Shown one piece after another: positions 50,974 to 63,314 of a stretch of DNA of 64,000 bases (positions are counted from its first letter, which is position 1; every line of letters starts with the position of its first letter). Under the pieces are notes generated by a model. The model worked only from the letters and a program-made list of their open reading frames with translations. It did no database searches and was not told the DNA's origin. The translations under genes and the position numbers were made by a program. The stretch lies in contig WHVA01000421.1 in assembly GCA_015179125.1 (NCBI GenBank), positions 1 through 64,000 on the forward strand, read 5' to 3'. This DNA comes from Gautieria morchelliformis. Lineage: Eukaryota > Basidiomycota > Agaricomycetes > Gomphales > Gomphaceae.

Positions 50974-53900
50974 CTATGTCATCCTGCACGACATTAAAAA
51001 TATGGCAGCAAAACCTCAACAAGTCCGATGCAGTGCAGCAGGACTTGATTAATTCCACAGACCCTAACACTTACGACATAATTCTTCTGCAGGAGCCCTA
51101 CTTCGACTTCCTAGGCAACACCCGCAATCAACCACAGGTGGTACTCGCTCATCCCCACAGCGCACAGGGACAACCCCCAAAAATCCCACGCTGCCATCTT
51201 CATCAACCGTTGCCTTCTTTCCAGCACGTGGCAGCAAATCGACATACCTTCGCAAGACATAGTGGCAGTGGCTATACAGACCAACGCCAGGACCATCACC
51301 ATCTTCAACATATATAATGACTGTGAGCACTCGGACAGCCTACAGGAAATGCACGATACGATCCAAGCGGACAAACGGGGCGCACGACTCATCAACCCAT
51401 CAAAGATGTTATGGATGGGGGACTTCAACCACCATCACTCCCTATGGGACGAAGAGCACAATGCGCATCTATTTACAATGGCCAACCTGGACAAGGCGCA
51501 AATGCTCCTAGAACTACTAGCACAGCATGATATGCTTATGGCCCTGCCGAAGGATGTCCCCACTCTCTGCGCGTCCACCACCAAAAACCTAACATGCCCA
51601 GATAATGTCTTCAGCAGTTCGGCGCTACATGACCTCTTCTCTCAGTGCACCACCTTCCCGGATATGCAACCCCCCTGCGCCGACCACTTCCCTATCTCCA
51701 GCACAATCGACGTATCGGTTCCTATGGCTGAGGAGTCGGCGAGAAGGAATTGGCAGCAGGTAGACTGGCCGAAATTCAGGGAGCACTTAACCAGCCAGCT
51801 AAGCAAACTCCCCCACCTGAACAAGATTACAGAAGCGGAAGAACTCGAAGAACGGCTAACTGCACTGACCACAGCGATCAACACGATGGTTGAAGCCGTC
51901 GTGCCATACTCTGTCCAATCCCCATACACCAAAAGATGGTGGACCAGAGAACTCAGTCAGGCAAGATCCAAGATGCGAAGGACAGCCAGGTATGCCAACT
52001 TAGCTCGGAACAACCCGCTACACCCAGCGCATATCAGGAATATTGCAACTTGAGGAACAGTTACACTGACCTAATACGTGCCACCAAGCAGAGCTTCTGG
52101 ATCGACTGGCTACAAACCGCAGACGAATCCAGCATGTGGACAGCCAGTAGATTGGTGTCTGGGCCGTCATCTGATGGGGCTCGCACCAGGGTCCCACCGC
52201 TGAAGGTGGTGGGCGACAATGGTATGGAGACCAGGGTAACAAACAACGAGGAGAAAAGCAAGCTTCTATTTAGTTCGTTCTTCCCCTCACAAGGAGCGCA
52301 ACCCCACCAGCAACTCAACACACGATTCCCGGGGCTGGCCTTCGAATACACACCAATCACCAACCAGCAAATCATATGAGTGATCGGCAAGATGAGCCCA
52401 TACAAAGCTCAGGGCCCTCTGGACTCTCCAACGCAGCACTAACCCACTGCGCAGATCTGCTAACCCCCCACCTAGGGTGCATCTACCGCACGACGTTCCA
52501 CCTCGACGTATACCCCAAGCAATGGAGAACTACCACCATTGCCGCCTTAAGGAAGCTGGGAAAGCCTGACTACACACTGGCAAAAGCTTACCATCCCATC
52601 ACGCTAATGGAAACCTTAGCCAAGCCGCTCTCAGGGTGCGTTGCCGAAACGCTAACCCACTATGCTGAAGCACTCCAACTACTGCCGAACACCAACTTCG
52701 GGGGACGGGCAGGAAGGAACACCGTCGACGCCCTCCATGTAACAATAGATTTCATCAAAGACCAGTGGAGGAAGGGAAAGGTAGTATCTGCGCTATTCCT
52801 GGACATCAAAGGAGCGTTCCCGAGTGTGACTGTGGACCGACTGATCCATGACTTGCAGATGAAAGGGGTACCAGAGCAATACACCAAGTGGGTACAAAAC
52901 AGGTTGCAAGGGCGCCAAACGAGGATCCAGTTCGATGATTATGTGTCCGACCTCCTGGACATTGATAACGGATGCGACCAAGGGGACCCAATCTCGGTGA
53001 TACTGTATCATTTCTACAACGCGGGACTGATAGAAGTGGCAAGACAGGACAAAGGAGAGCTAGCACCGGCGTTCATAGACGATGTGATGTTTCTAGCGGT
53101 GGGCAAAACATTCAAGCAGATGCATAGCAGGCTAGTCCAGATGATGACGAGAGATGGAGGGGCGAACGAGTGTTCCAAGCTTCACAATTCACGGTTCGAA
53201 TTGGACAAGATGAAATTGATTGACTTCACCTGGAGGAGGGTGGAGGACCCAGAAGGGCAAGGGAAGACGAAGCTACTCCAAGGGCGGCCCCTCAGCCTCG
53301 CAGGCACACCCATAGCACTGACAGCATCCCACAAACTACTTGGGGTGATACTCGATCGAGAACTACGGTTCAGGGAGCAAGCAGCTAGTGCAGTCGCCAA
53401 AGGCACTGACTGGGTACTGCAATTTCGACGGCTGGCCAAACCAACAAAGGGCATGTCTTATCGCAATATGAGACACCTTTATCTCAGCATTGCCATCCCC
53501 AAAATGCTGTACGCCACCGACGTATGGTATACCCGGTGCACAAGGGCGAGAACGACAAGCAAGCCCGAGCTCAGTGGGCTTCGTCTCAAAGCTCACCAAG
53601 GTGCAGAGAATGGCAGCGGTATACATCACAGGAGCACTGCGCTCCACACCAACTGACCTACTTGATATTCATGCTGACTTACTGCCATCCAGCTAGCGCT
53701 AGACAAGCACACTTACAACGCCACCCTATGCATGCTCACGCTGCCACCCCTCCACCCACTACACACATGCTTGCGCAAGGCCTCGAAACAGGCATGGCAG
53801 CATCGTTCACCATTACACAACCTGCTCCAAGCCCACAGCCTGACAGTCGGCGAAGTTGAAGTCATCCCGCGACTCGACATGAGCCTCATGGATCCCACCA

Positions 53901-54961
53901 GTGCGCACACACATAGCCAAGGACGACAGGGAAGCGATCAGGCACGACAAAGCGAACACAGCTTCGATCAAAATCTACGCAGATGGATCGAGTTATGAAG
54001 GAGGTGTCGGAGCCGCCGCCGTGCTCTTATCAATGGCGCACAGTGGCATGAACTGCAACACCACCTGGGCGCTGACACATCTCACACAGTCTATGAAGCT
54101 GAAATCATCGGACTAATCCTCGCCGCCACCATGCTGCAGGAACACAATTTCCTGGATGGAGTCGCCATCCCATTGACAACCAAGCCGCGATCAAAGCATT
54201 GAGCAGCCGCAAAAGCGGCCCTGGACAACATCTCATTGACTATTTTCTCAAACAGATGCAGCGAGTGGCGGAAACACACCCTGGAGTACCCCTCGACGTT
54301 CACTGGGTGCCTGGCCACAAGGGAGTCAAAGGGAACGAGAGGGCCGATGAGCTAGCTAAAGAAGCGGCGAAGGGACGCAGCAGCCCGGCCCCAGCCCTCC
54401 CAGGAAACTGCGGTCACCACTACCAAGCAGCAGGTCAGCCCTCAAGACCACATACAAAAAGCAACTGAAGACAAAGGTAAGACAACTGTTCACCGAGTCC
54501 CCAAGGTATCAAAGGTTCCACACGATCACCCACAAGCGCCATCTTCCAACTACCGCGAGATGGCGAGCCACCTGCCGCGCCGACAATCAAGCATACTCGT
54601 ACAGTTACGGACAGGCCACGTTCAGCTCCACCAACACCTGCACAAGATGGGCTCCAGCACCACCCCAATGTGCCCAGCTTGCCACCGGCATGAAGAAACA
54701 GTCCGACACTATCTGCTATCCTGTATCGCATATGCCCAATATCGACAACCCATGATAAATATCCTTAGACGAGACGCACTTGACCTATCCAAGCTCCTTT
54801 CCAACCCCACCAGCGTATATTACATGTTAGATTATGTAAATGTGACCAAACGCTTCCACCCCCCCCCCCTCCCCCTGCCGCCGCACCCTGATCCCCCTTT
54901 CCTCCCCAATGACCCTCAGCCCCAGTCAGAGGCACATGAACATGCATTGCTAACAGAATAG
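50974..54961 (+). pseudogene. LINE-B ORF2: endonuclease, reverse transcriptase, RNase H
   Basis: From the ATG at 50974 (MSSCTTLKIWQQNLNKSDAV): endonuclease with ILLQEPYFDFLGN, MGDFNHHHSLWDEEHN and PCADHFPIS. RT with TNFGGRAGRNTVDALHV, SALFLDIKGAFPSV, NGCDQGDPIS and AFIDDVMFLAVG (FIDD in the FADD position, near 53080). RNase H near 53960-54370 has IKIYADGSSYEGGVG, ALSSRKSGPGQHLID and GHKGVKGNERADELA. The C-terminal CPACHRHEETVRHYLLSC module ends at 54961. Frame breaks include one near 51130, the shift near 52020, the TGA near 52377 and others before and within RNase H. Confidence 0.85.
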
Positions 54962-55260
54962 CTCTCCCCACAGATCCTCCCGTCTCACCCAGCCCCACCC
55001 CATCGCCGCCGCACACCCATGCGTATGCCTGCCACGCACCACGCCAGCACCCCCGAGCACAGCCATCCGCATTAGCCCGCTCCTCTCTCGCCTCTGATCA
55101 GAAGGAGGCCACACAGCTCCTTTTCACCTCTCCTCTTCTCCTTTCAAATGGTCACTTTGTACATAGACAAGACAAATCATGGACGTATTCGCACATGTTT
55201 CAGGACATGCCCACACACCTTACTCTTTACCATCTAACTACATTACAGCGAATAATCTTC

Positions 55261-56406
55261 AGGGGAAGTTAGTCCAGATTGGGACCTCCTTGCCTTAGGG
55301 CGTATGTTTTGTTTCTCGTCCATGGTCACTCACTAGCTACATGGTTTGTAGTATCCTACATGAGCAAAAAAAAAACCCTTGATGCCACATACTACATGAG
55401 TTGCTTGACTTCCGACACTGTTCCGAGAGCAGAAAGTTGGACAGTGGAGTGGAATTGGCAAAGCAAACAGAACTGGTGGAGGTTCTCCCAGAAGCGCAAT
55501 CACTTCTGAAAGTGGAGTTGGAGATGGAGTTGGAAATGGAGTTGGAACTTGGTGTAGTGTCAGAACTGTAAAACAGGGTGTCCCCTGACAGCTTGACTGC
55601 CCCACCATGGCACACGGATGGGCCCTGCATCGGACTGGGGTGTTCATCCCTACAAGAATCCCACACTATGAACTTGGAAATGTGGCAGGTATACCACTGG
55701 AACTTACATGATTGTCACGCTAGAACACCGTTACAATTGACATGACTTGCCATGAGTTTATCACTAGAACACCTGTAGCATACCACTGGTCTATCTGGAT
55801 AAATACCCTGATTTTAAATGATATTTTGCCTTAATACCAATGATACTAGCAATGAAATTCCGTTCAGATCAATGACTCTCAGTGATTTGCTACCTGAAAT
55901 GAACCCACAGGTATGGGCGCTATACTACCAAAACGTGTCCCATGAGTATATCACAGAAACTCGATGTTTGACCCACTGGATGCAGTGCTTTGGCCACTGA
56001 AATTTCAGTGGGCCAAACCATGGGTTTTCAATGGGTTTACTTCCCACAGCGAATGCCTGGAATGGCATCTGCAGGTAAGTATGGTGTTGGGCATATTAAG
56101 GATCTTGTTGTAACTTATTAGTGATGTGCAGGAGTGCAAATAATTGAATTTCCCATATAACAACAGGATTAGCTAATCACTAATTAAAATTGGGCCTTCA
56201 CATGAAATAACCCCTCTAGGTCTGGGGGAAACCCCCTTGGCAGGCTACCAGATGGTAATTACATGTACAATATTGATAATAGTGCATGTGAGTGGCAAAT
56301 CAAATGCAGGAATGTTCTCAAAACCAAAACCATATGGAAGCCCAACCACTATGGTAGTAGAAGCTGCAACATATCCATGTTTTAATGAGTGTTTCCCCTG
56401 GCAAAA
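55261..56406. other. no gene recognised
   Basis: AT-richer stretch between LINE-B and the NLR gene. It has a short GGAGTTGGAGAT / GGAGTTGGAAAT tandem near 55513-55550 and the 18-bp perfect palindrome CCACTGAAATTTCAGTGG at 55994-56011. Confidence 0.5.
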
Positions 56407-59400
56407 TCATGTGGCCTCTCTGCATAGAGTCCATGACCTGCCATGCTCAAACCGGCTGAAATCAAGCTTTGTGGACCCCTTCACAATAACAGCAGTGTTC
56501 ACTGGCCACCAGAGACCTACTTGTGACCAGGGTGGTATCCAGAATATAAGTTCTAAGGGGGAGTTTAGTACCCAGCCATTTTCGAGCCGCGAGTCATTTT
56601 GAAACCCAGGCCCCATGGCTGTGCGAAGGATATTAGCAAATTTTGTCATATTGCGACAAGTCAAGATAACAGCTACTGACCAGCCTGACGTGCGAATAGT
56701 GCCGAAATGAACGCCCCACTGTCTGCATTCCACACACGGATCGTGTTGTCAAGAGACCCAGAGACGATGCGCTTGCCATCGTGCGAGAACACCACCGACG
56801 TGACGGTGTCGGTGTGGCCTTGGAATGGTCCTGAAATGACCTCACCGCTATCTGCACTCCACACACGGATAGTCTTGTCATCCGATCCTGACACGATGCG
56901 CCTGCCGTCGGGCGAGAATGCTACCGAGAAACACCGAGGTTGTGGCCTACCAAGACGTTTTCAATAGATAACCACATCTTTAGTTTCCCTGTCTCTATGC
57001 GGAGTAGTCTTGGAAAGTCTGGGAGGTACGTCTATGACACTATGGAGCTTTCAGGTGCAAACGGGTGTGCCGACACATAGAGATGGGGAGTGCTCTCCGA
57101 GATTATGCTCCAAAAAGTAGCTACAAACTTGCGAGTATCCCATACAAATGCTGTAGTGTCATTATCCTGAAGTTCATTAGACTCACGTCGGAGCTCACAA
57201 CAACTTGGGCGCTCACCTGACTCCAATTCATTATTGACAAGAGCGCTGCTGATGTATCGGGTACCTTCTTGATTAAACTCAACACTTCTAGCCAGTAGAG
57301 TAGCTTGTTCTCGAAGAACTCCTTGACCTTTCCACCTATACCTGGCGTAAAGGTGGTGGCGCGAACATGGTCCGCCCAAAAACGGCAAGAGTAGGAAAGT
57401 TGTGAGGATATGTACTTCTTGGTCCGTGTCTCCAAGTCGACGACATCGTCGTTGCGCAGATGTGAAGTTTCAAGCTGACAAATGTTGAAACAAAGTTCAT
57501 CCTTCATCACGCGCAAGCATGAGAGCGCAAGGCCGCCATGGTGTAACGATGTGTCAATGTAGTATTGTCTGATTGGGGTCAGATTCTTGAATGGGAAGGC
57601 TCAATAGAGCACCCATGGGTCCAACTATAGCAGGAACCTCGGTATCAGGCTCGACTCCATGGCACAGCTTCTGCAGGGCAGACATCGAGAGCGGTTCTTT
57701 GGCAGTCAGCAGGCAGCCTATCACCAAGCCGAAGCGACGCTTGACCGTGGCCGTCAAGTCATCGCCATCCTCGAATATCTGTTTGAGGATACCAAGATAC
57801 AGGTTATCCATCCCACGGAGATTCTTGACTAAAAGTTCCTCCAGTTGCTCAACAGCAACGCGACCACCCTTCCCATCTCCTTTGACAAATCGACAAGCAG
57901 TCGACGCCCATTGAAAGTGACCTTCAGATTTCTTCACTAATAATTGACACCAGCCATCGTTGGGCCATTTCCGCTCGAGGGCCGTAATGTTACCTAGCTC
58001 ATGTTTCACAAAGCGGGCGACGGCATCGGCAGGGTTCGGGTCAATATCCTTTAGGGACCTGGACAGCACGTGCTTCTTCCCAAGAAGGGCGTCCTGGATG
58101 TCTTTTTCAGCACGCGAAGTGATTAGAACACGGAAGTTGGACGGCAGTTCTGCTGCTTGATTGCCAAGGACAGACAAGAGACCGTGGCGAGAATCCCGGT
58201 CTCCGCTCTCATCCAATGCATCAATAACGATCACCGTTGGTCCGACGGTCGTTAGCCCACGGGCGGCATCTAGAATGAACTTCTGGAACTGCCGATGAGG
58301 TATGCGTGTGGTCCGAAGGGCTCTCTGCTCTCCGACCACTTTCGCCAACGATGCTTTGCGTGGTGGGTCCAGATCAGCCAGATCACGAGCAATAGTGCTA
58401 AAGATATTGTCGGGGGATCGCTCTGCCGGACGATCGCGGTCAAAACAGTACGACGATCCGAGGCGTTCGAGCCTTGCAAATCGGCGAGCGACCTCGTGAG
58501 CAATTGCCGACTTGCCGGCACCTGCAACATCATTCAAGAAAAATATTCGGGGGGTGTCGTCGCTATCCTGGTTGACCCAATCGCAGATCTCCCCGATAAC
58601 CTTCTCGCGAGTACCCGGCAAACAGCCTTTTTTAGGATCGCATTCAGCTCCATATGCATAGGGCATGTCATTAAGCTGAACTTCCACGGCTGGTTGCAAG
58701 GTGTATTAGCCTCGGGATTAGCCTCGGGACAGGCCCAAAGTCAGAAAACTCACGGAGGCTGCGGACGGCCTCCAGAACACGAAGTACTTTGATTTCGGTA
58801 TGAATGACGGCGCGTTCCTGTAACGCCGACCTGAGTGCGTTGAAGGTTTGCTGGTATTGTGTGACCGTGGTGTCAACATCCGACCGTAGATTTTTCGCGG
58901 TTCTTTTCCCTGAACAAAGATCATCAGCCATGGCCACCTGACACAATGGGTTCAACATACAGAAGTTCTTGTTTTGGGCATAGTCGCGGATAAAGTAACT
59001 GCACTCTACCGTCAGATTCGTTAAGGATATAATAAGTGGCATTTGCGATTCAATTTCCTTCAACGGCTCTGCCAAGCCGATGAATCCATACGTATCTCCA
59101 ATGAGTTTCGCCAGCTCATTGATGCTATTGTCCCGGTCCCTCTGCGCAATGACCGTCTGGGCCAGACGTCAGATATGTCAACTCAGCTGGTGCATGGGAT
59201 AGATCTTACCTTTGACACACTAGACAGGATAGACCATGCCATTTTTGCGTAAGGATGGACCTAGAATCAAGAAAACCGTGTACATGAGATGACCTGGGAG
59301 ACCGCCGACGTTTGAACCATACCTCTGAGATCCCATCCACGATCTCAGTAAACAGTTTGATCTTGTCCAGGAGTGGATCCCAAGCCGCCATTGTCGAGAT

Positions 59401-60188
59401 GACAGTATTATTGGTGGCGGAAATGATGCCGTCGACGACATTCCCTGCATCGATAATTCTGGGCAGCGCCGGGTTCATATTATCGATCACTTTCGTTCCG
59501 CTGACTGCTTCGCTCAACCGGGCCTCCCGCGCCTCATCGGACGTCGCGAAAGACGAAATGGTGAAATATAGGACAGTCTGAACCTCATGCATCTTCCCTG
59601 CCTTGTCTGATTTTTGTAGTTTGAGAACAACCGCTGCTGTGTTTGATTATTACACGTGTATTCCGTCGATTAACGAAAAGGACTGACCTCCGGTTGCTCC
59701 TTCTGCAAGAAGCAACTCAATCCTTTCCTTCGTACCGCCTATGTAGTCATCGTGTCCGATGGTATGATGCCCATATACTTCAATTTCCAGCACAGAAGAC
59801 CGATTCAAGTGGAAGCTGTGGATGGACTTAAGATAACATTGAGACAATAACACTGGAATTAAACGCACAAGTAGAATGGCCCATTCCACGAGGCGGTATT
59901 GCCCCTCATAGCTAAGTCGGTCTCCTGGATATCCTTATCGACGAAGAGTTTCACGAAGCAGCGACTATGACGCTTGCCGAACAGTGAAACATTGGGAAGG
60001 TGATCGCATTTCAGGTCTGTTGTCAATCGGCAAGAGTCAGCATGCAATAGGCAGCGCAAACGAGTCTTTCCTGCAACTTTGATTGCTGCAGGAATACTTC
60101 GGGGTGGAGCGTGAACAGTTGGCTCACTAGAGAAGTGATCATGGACTTACGCTACCGTGCCCTTATCGTTGCCCTTAACGTTGTTCAT
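56407..60188 (-). pseudogene. C2-NACHT-WD40 NLR-type (STAND) gene, decayed
   Basis: Minus strand. A start at 60188 (MNNVKGNDKGTV) and a first intron lead to a C2-like domain: LLHADSCRLTTDLKC, FVKLFVDKDIQETDLAM and, after a 53-nt intron, VLEIEVYGHHTIGHDDYIGG. A helical linker follows (FTISSFATSDEAREARL; NELAKLIGDTYGFIGLAEPL). The NACHT ATPase (58699-57554) has Walker A NDVAGAGKSAIAHE, Walker B TVIVIDALDESGD and the sensor FRVLITSRAEK. After it come YIDTSLHHGGLALSCLRVM and LSYSCRFWADHV in a shifted frame. Only about two WD repeats remain ([36 protein letters not shown]). A family-typical C-terminus, DSRLENGWVLNSP..FWIPPW, ends at 56407 in another frame. Such proteins are cytosolic STAND sensors of non-self in fungi. 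Frame loss near 57550 and a short WD array argue for a pseudogene. Confidence 0.8.
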
Positions 60189-61524
60189 TGTTCCCAGTGT
60201 TCGAGGTGGGTGGTAGGTGAAAAAAGACGACGAGAGGCGCCTGGCACTACCTGCAGCCGCGGCCACGTGTTCCCGGCGCTCAGGTGCAGCGCCCGTCGAT
60301 GTAGCTCCGTCTCCATAAATACTCGGCCGTATTGGTAAGTACAGCTGGTCCGTGTCTCAGAGGCAACGCGGCTACATATCAGGTCGTGCCTTGTGGTGAG
60401 TGAGCTCTGTGCTCCTCCTGGGCAAAGTTTCATGGATCCGTTGTCGCGCCTACAACATGCAGTAAGGTCCAGGATTTCACCCAGGCGGTCTATCCCGTCC
60501 TTACATATATGAGGTCATACATGCAGCTTTAGTGCCCAGGTATCCACAAATCAGTCCGCTACCAGACCTCCAAACGCGACACTTGTCCCCCAGGTCCATC
60601 TCCCCTCCCAACCGTTCCACCTTGCCTAGACCCACCAATGCCCCACGTCTCGTTTCAGCAGTACGCCCTCGGTGGACAGCGACCATATAGTCCCCAATGA
60701 CTCCTTCTCCAAATTCTGTCCAGCCCCGAGAGCGTCCATGGCCAACTTCGTAATCGTCCAGTACCGATCCGCCCGCAAATGGCTCATCCACCGTTCCCTG
60801 CCAGCGTGGACAGTCCCTCTATGAACCAGAAATCCCGCTGTCTGTACATGTGTTTCACCAGCCCCGTCAGCCGAAAGGCAAATCCAACCACTTCCAAGCC
60901 CCATACCCAGCACAAGCCCCAAACCGCCAAAGACTAAGACAAATCCGCCCGGAGGCGGCCTTGCAAAACATAGTCCCTAATGTCACCAACAAGCCCTCGC
61001 CCAATCAAGATCAGTCAGATTGGTGGCGGGGAGGCTAACGGTCGAAACAAACTCCTAACAAAATTTGACGCTAGACGGTCTTGTCCGACACCGAATCTAG
61101 CTGCAAGTGACTATGCAAAGGTCATTCATTTGTTCCAGGATATTGACCCGTATGCAATACACGACAGCAGTTCGCTAGGGGCTTGCTACGTCAAACCATT
61201 GTGTGTGGGTGTCACTGTCGAGGAAGCGGGAAAACATTTCAACATTCTGCCGACGCCACTTTGCTTGTCACATTCGCTGTATCTGCTAAATATGTTATTT
61301 CAGGAGCTGTGGCGATGTCTTGTCATAGGTTGCCTCATCTGGTCATCCTGGAACATGGAAGCATGGATAAGAGGTTATTGAGAGGACACAGGCACGTTAG
61401 CGAGTCGCAAGCTAGAATTAATGACAAGGTGAAGCAAAACAAGGGACGCACGAGAAACGACACTAGGTGGCCTTCCTGCCATATTTATTGCCTACAGGGT
61501 GACCGTATGACCATTACACTGACA
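60189..61524. other. no gene recognised
   Basis: Upstream of the NLR gene. The first 30 bp or so still align with 8520 in the duplicate. A minus-strand frame (60501-60922) and a plus-strand frame (60980-61569) have no motif I can name. Confidence 0.45.
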
Positions 61525-61685
61525 CGCACCATATTGGCAGGCAGGACATCGACAGTACACCGGACGTGACCCTCGCCTGGCCAACGGTCCATCGCGCACA
61601 ACGGCCTGCGGAGGCCTGAATCGAAACCATCAGAACCAACGCGCCGGATTCTGCCTCGGCTATTGATAGGGACTCGTAGGCAGTG
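61525..61685 (-). repeat. short dispersed repeat, inverted copy of 10890-11060
   Basis: Same blocks as described for the partner, on the opposite strand. Confidence 0.65.
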
Positions 61686-61974
61686 GAGATGGAATAGGGA
61701 GGTAAATTTCTGTAAGCGAGGTGTTCAGCATGGACGAATAGTAATATATTTGGGCGTGGTGCAGTGAAACGAGAGGGCGTGATCGTGATCTAGGTGAGCG
61801 AGCTTCTGCGGCGTTGATTGCGGGATAATATTTAGTGAGCAACGATGAGCGCTGTAGCGAAGTGGTGACGTCTGACTGACCACGGTCACAAAGGGTGGCA
61901 CTAAAGGTATTGGGACGGTGTTAGGGTATATTCGAGGGTGCGTATGTATTGCAGGGACGCCCAGGTACCTGGAC

Positions 61975-62110
61975 GTGGGGGCTGGAACACCTCGAGCGCG
62001 GCGCGAGTTATGCAGCGTGTGTCCGTGTGGGTGCTGCGATGATACGCGGCGTGTTCGGTCTATTTATATACAAAACAACTCTTCTGTCGCCGTACCCGTA
62101 TCTCGGTGGG
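61975..62110 (+). promoter_or_regulatory. TATTTATA module, copy 6
   Basis: GTGTGTCCGTGTGGGTGCTGC, GGTCTATTTATATACAAAAC and TCTTCTGTCGCCGTACCC. The last block equals the one after the TATA box at 2.0 and 35.5 kb. It is followed 250 bp later by the permease pseudogene. Confidence 0.65.
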
Positions 62111-62344
62111 ACGGTCTTCTTGTCACGCTCAACTCTGTCACAGGATCCCAGCGCCGTCACCAGTCACCACCAATCTTCTCTAAGTCTGCCTCTGTTAGTG
62201 CTTCTTACGTCCACTCCACTCCGCGATCTGCCTTTGCTGTCTGATCCTCAATGACCGAGTGAACATTTTGGGGGCTGGTTGCATTGCACGGGAGGGGTGG
62301 GTATGACTATGCCCGGCTGCGCCTTCCCACTCTTCCTTTCACCA

Positions 62345-62870
62345 GGAGGGCGCCGCCTTTTTATGCTCTAGACGATGAGTTTCCCTTGGTACTTGCAGTT
62401 GCTTCATGCTCGCAACATGCTCTCGCCATGCTTGCTGGTAAGTGTATCGAATACTGACCAGGGTCAGATATAACACCGATGCAGGTCTCATCACCCAATC
62501 ATCACAGGTACCGGTAGTTCTCTCGTCGATTTCAGCAATGTCCCACCACGCTTGCGCGGCGGCCGCTGCCATGGGGCTCTCTTGAATTTATCGGCATCGG
62601 GGTCTTATCGTTCTCACAGAGTTGTTTGGGTCCCTTTCTGCAGAATATCAGTATTCTGCTCGGCCTGGCTGCTGGGTGTATTGTTGCGGGTGCAACTGGC
62701 TACATCGATGGTCTAGCATTAGGGCTGCGCCTGCGATTACCTTCCCGTCGTACGCCGCGTCTAATTACTGTAAATCTGGATCTACAAAGCTACCCTACGA
62801 AAACGACAAGGGTCCACACATTTAAGATTGTAGTCTATGCGCCTGCAATTCTCCCCAGTCACTGGTAGGC
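62345..62870 (+). pseudogene. purine/xanthine permease (NAT/NCS2, UapA-like) remnant
   Basis: Pieces in order: FPLVLAVASCSQHALAMLA, a GTAAGT..GATGCAG intron, GLITP, then RRPLPWGSLEFIGIGVLSF, VLTELFGS, and PFLQNISILLGLAAGCIVAG with ATGYID, RAAPAITF and VHTFKIVVYAPAILP. The QHALAM start, the PWGSPEFIGLG loop, the LTELFGSPF.KN helix and the VHTF..R.Y.P..LP end are NAT-family landmarks. The intact family has 14 membrane helices and takes up purines with protons. Here most N-terminal helices are deleted and there are at least two frameshifts. Confidence 0.7.
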
Positions 62871-63314
62871 TCTTTTGTCTGACATCTTATTTACTCTCAA
62901 GTTTCTGCTGGACAGTGCTCGCTGTGTACTGTAAGTAAACTAGCAGCGTTAGCGCTGTGCAGATACATCGGGCCCACAGCAGGATGATTTCAGAGGGCGG
63001 GTACGCAGCGAGGGTGCGGGACCAATGCTACCGCGCTCGTCGCCCAGACCGTTGCCCTACGGTCTGATACGGAGGCGCCTCTCCAAGCGACTGTGTGCCT
63101 GGGTCAGCTGGGCGGTTCAGAGAGGAAGTAGCAGGTCTGACAAGGACGAGGAGAGACAGTGCGAGGACCTTAGATTCTAGGGGAATTTCTAAGTTGGAGC
63201 CCGAGTGGCGAGCTGCAAGACAAAGGAAGGGGACCAGGAAGGATCCTGGCGGGTGCATCCCTTGGGGTGCGTTCTCACTAGTGTTACTCTTTGCGTTCCT
63301 GTTGTGTCTCTATC
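62871..63314. other. no gene recognised
   Basis: About 440 bp between the permease remnant and the terminal repeat; nothing assigned. Confidence 0.5.

Larger units (their letters stand above)
48980..55260 (+). mobile_element. Tad1-like LINE-B, near full length, internally inverted
   Basis: ORF1, ORF2 (endonuclease, RT, RNase H, Cys-His end) and a 3' UTR of about 300 bp. A segment of about 680 bp with the ORF1 zinc knuckles (50178-50857) lies in reverse orientation. Copy C1 at 1-1148 is nearly identical over the shared part. It is not functional. No poly-A at the 3' end, which was placed at about 55260. Confidence 0.88.

Noticed and set aside
56237-56602. Plus-strand frame with an HVSGKSN stretch, like a gypsy RNase H end
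   Set aside because: The opposite strand carries the conserved C-terminus of the NLR protein (GWVLNSP, WIPPW) in the same place, which explains the open frame better.
60501-60922. A membrane enzyme exon (wax-synthase-like) on the minus strand
   Set aside because: A faint resemblance in aromatic residues only, with no catalytic His motif and stops between the pieces.
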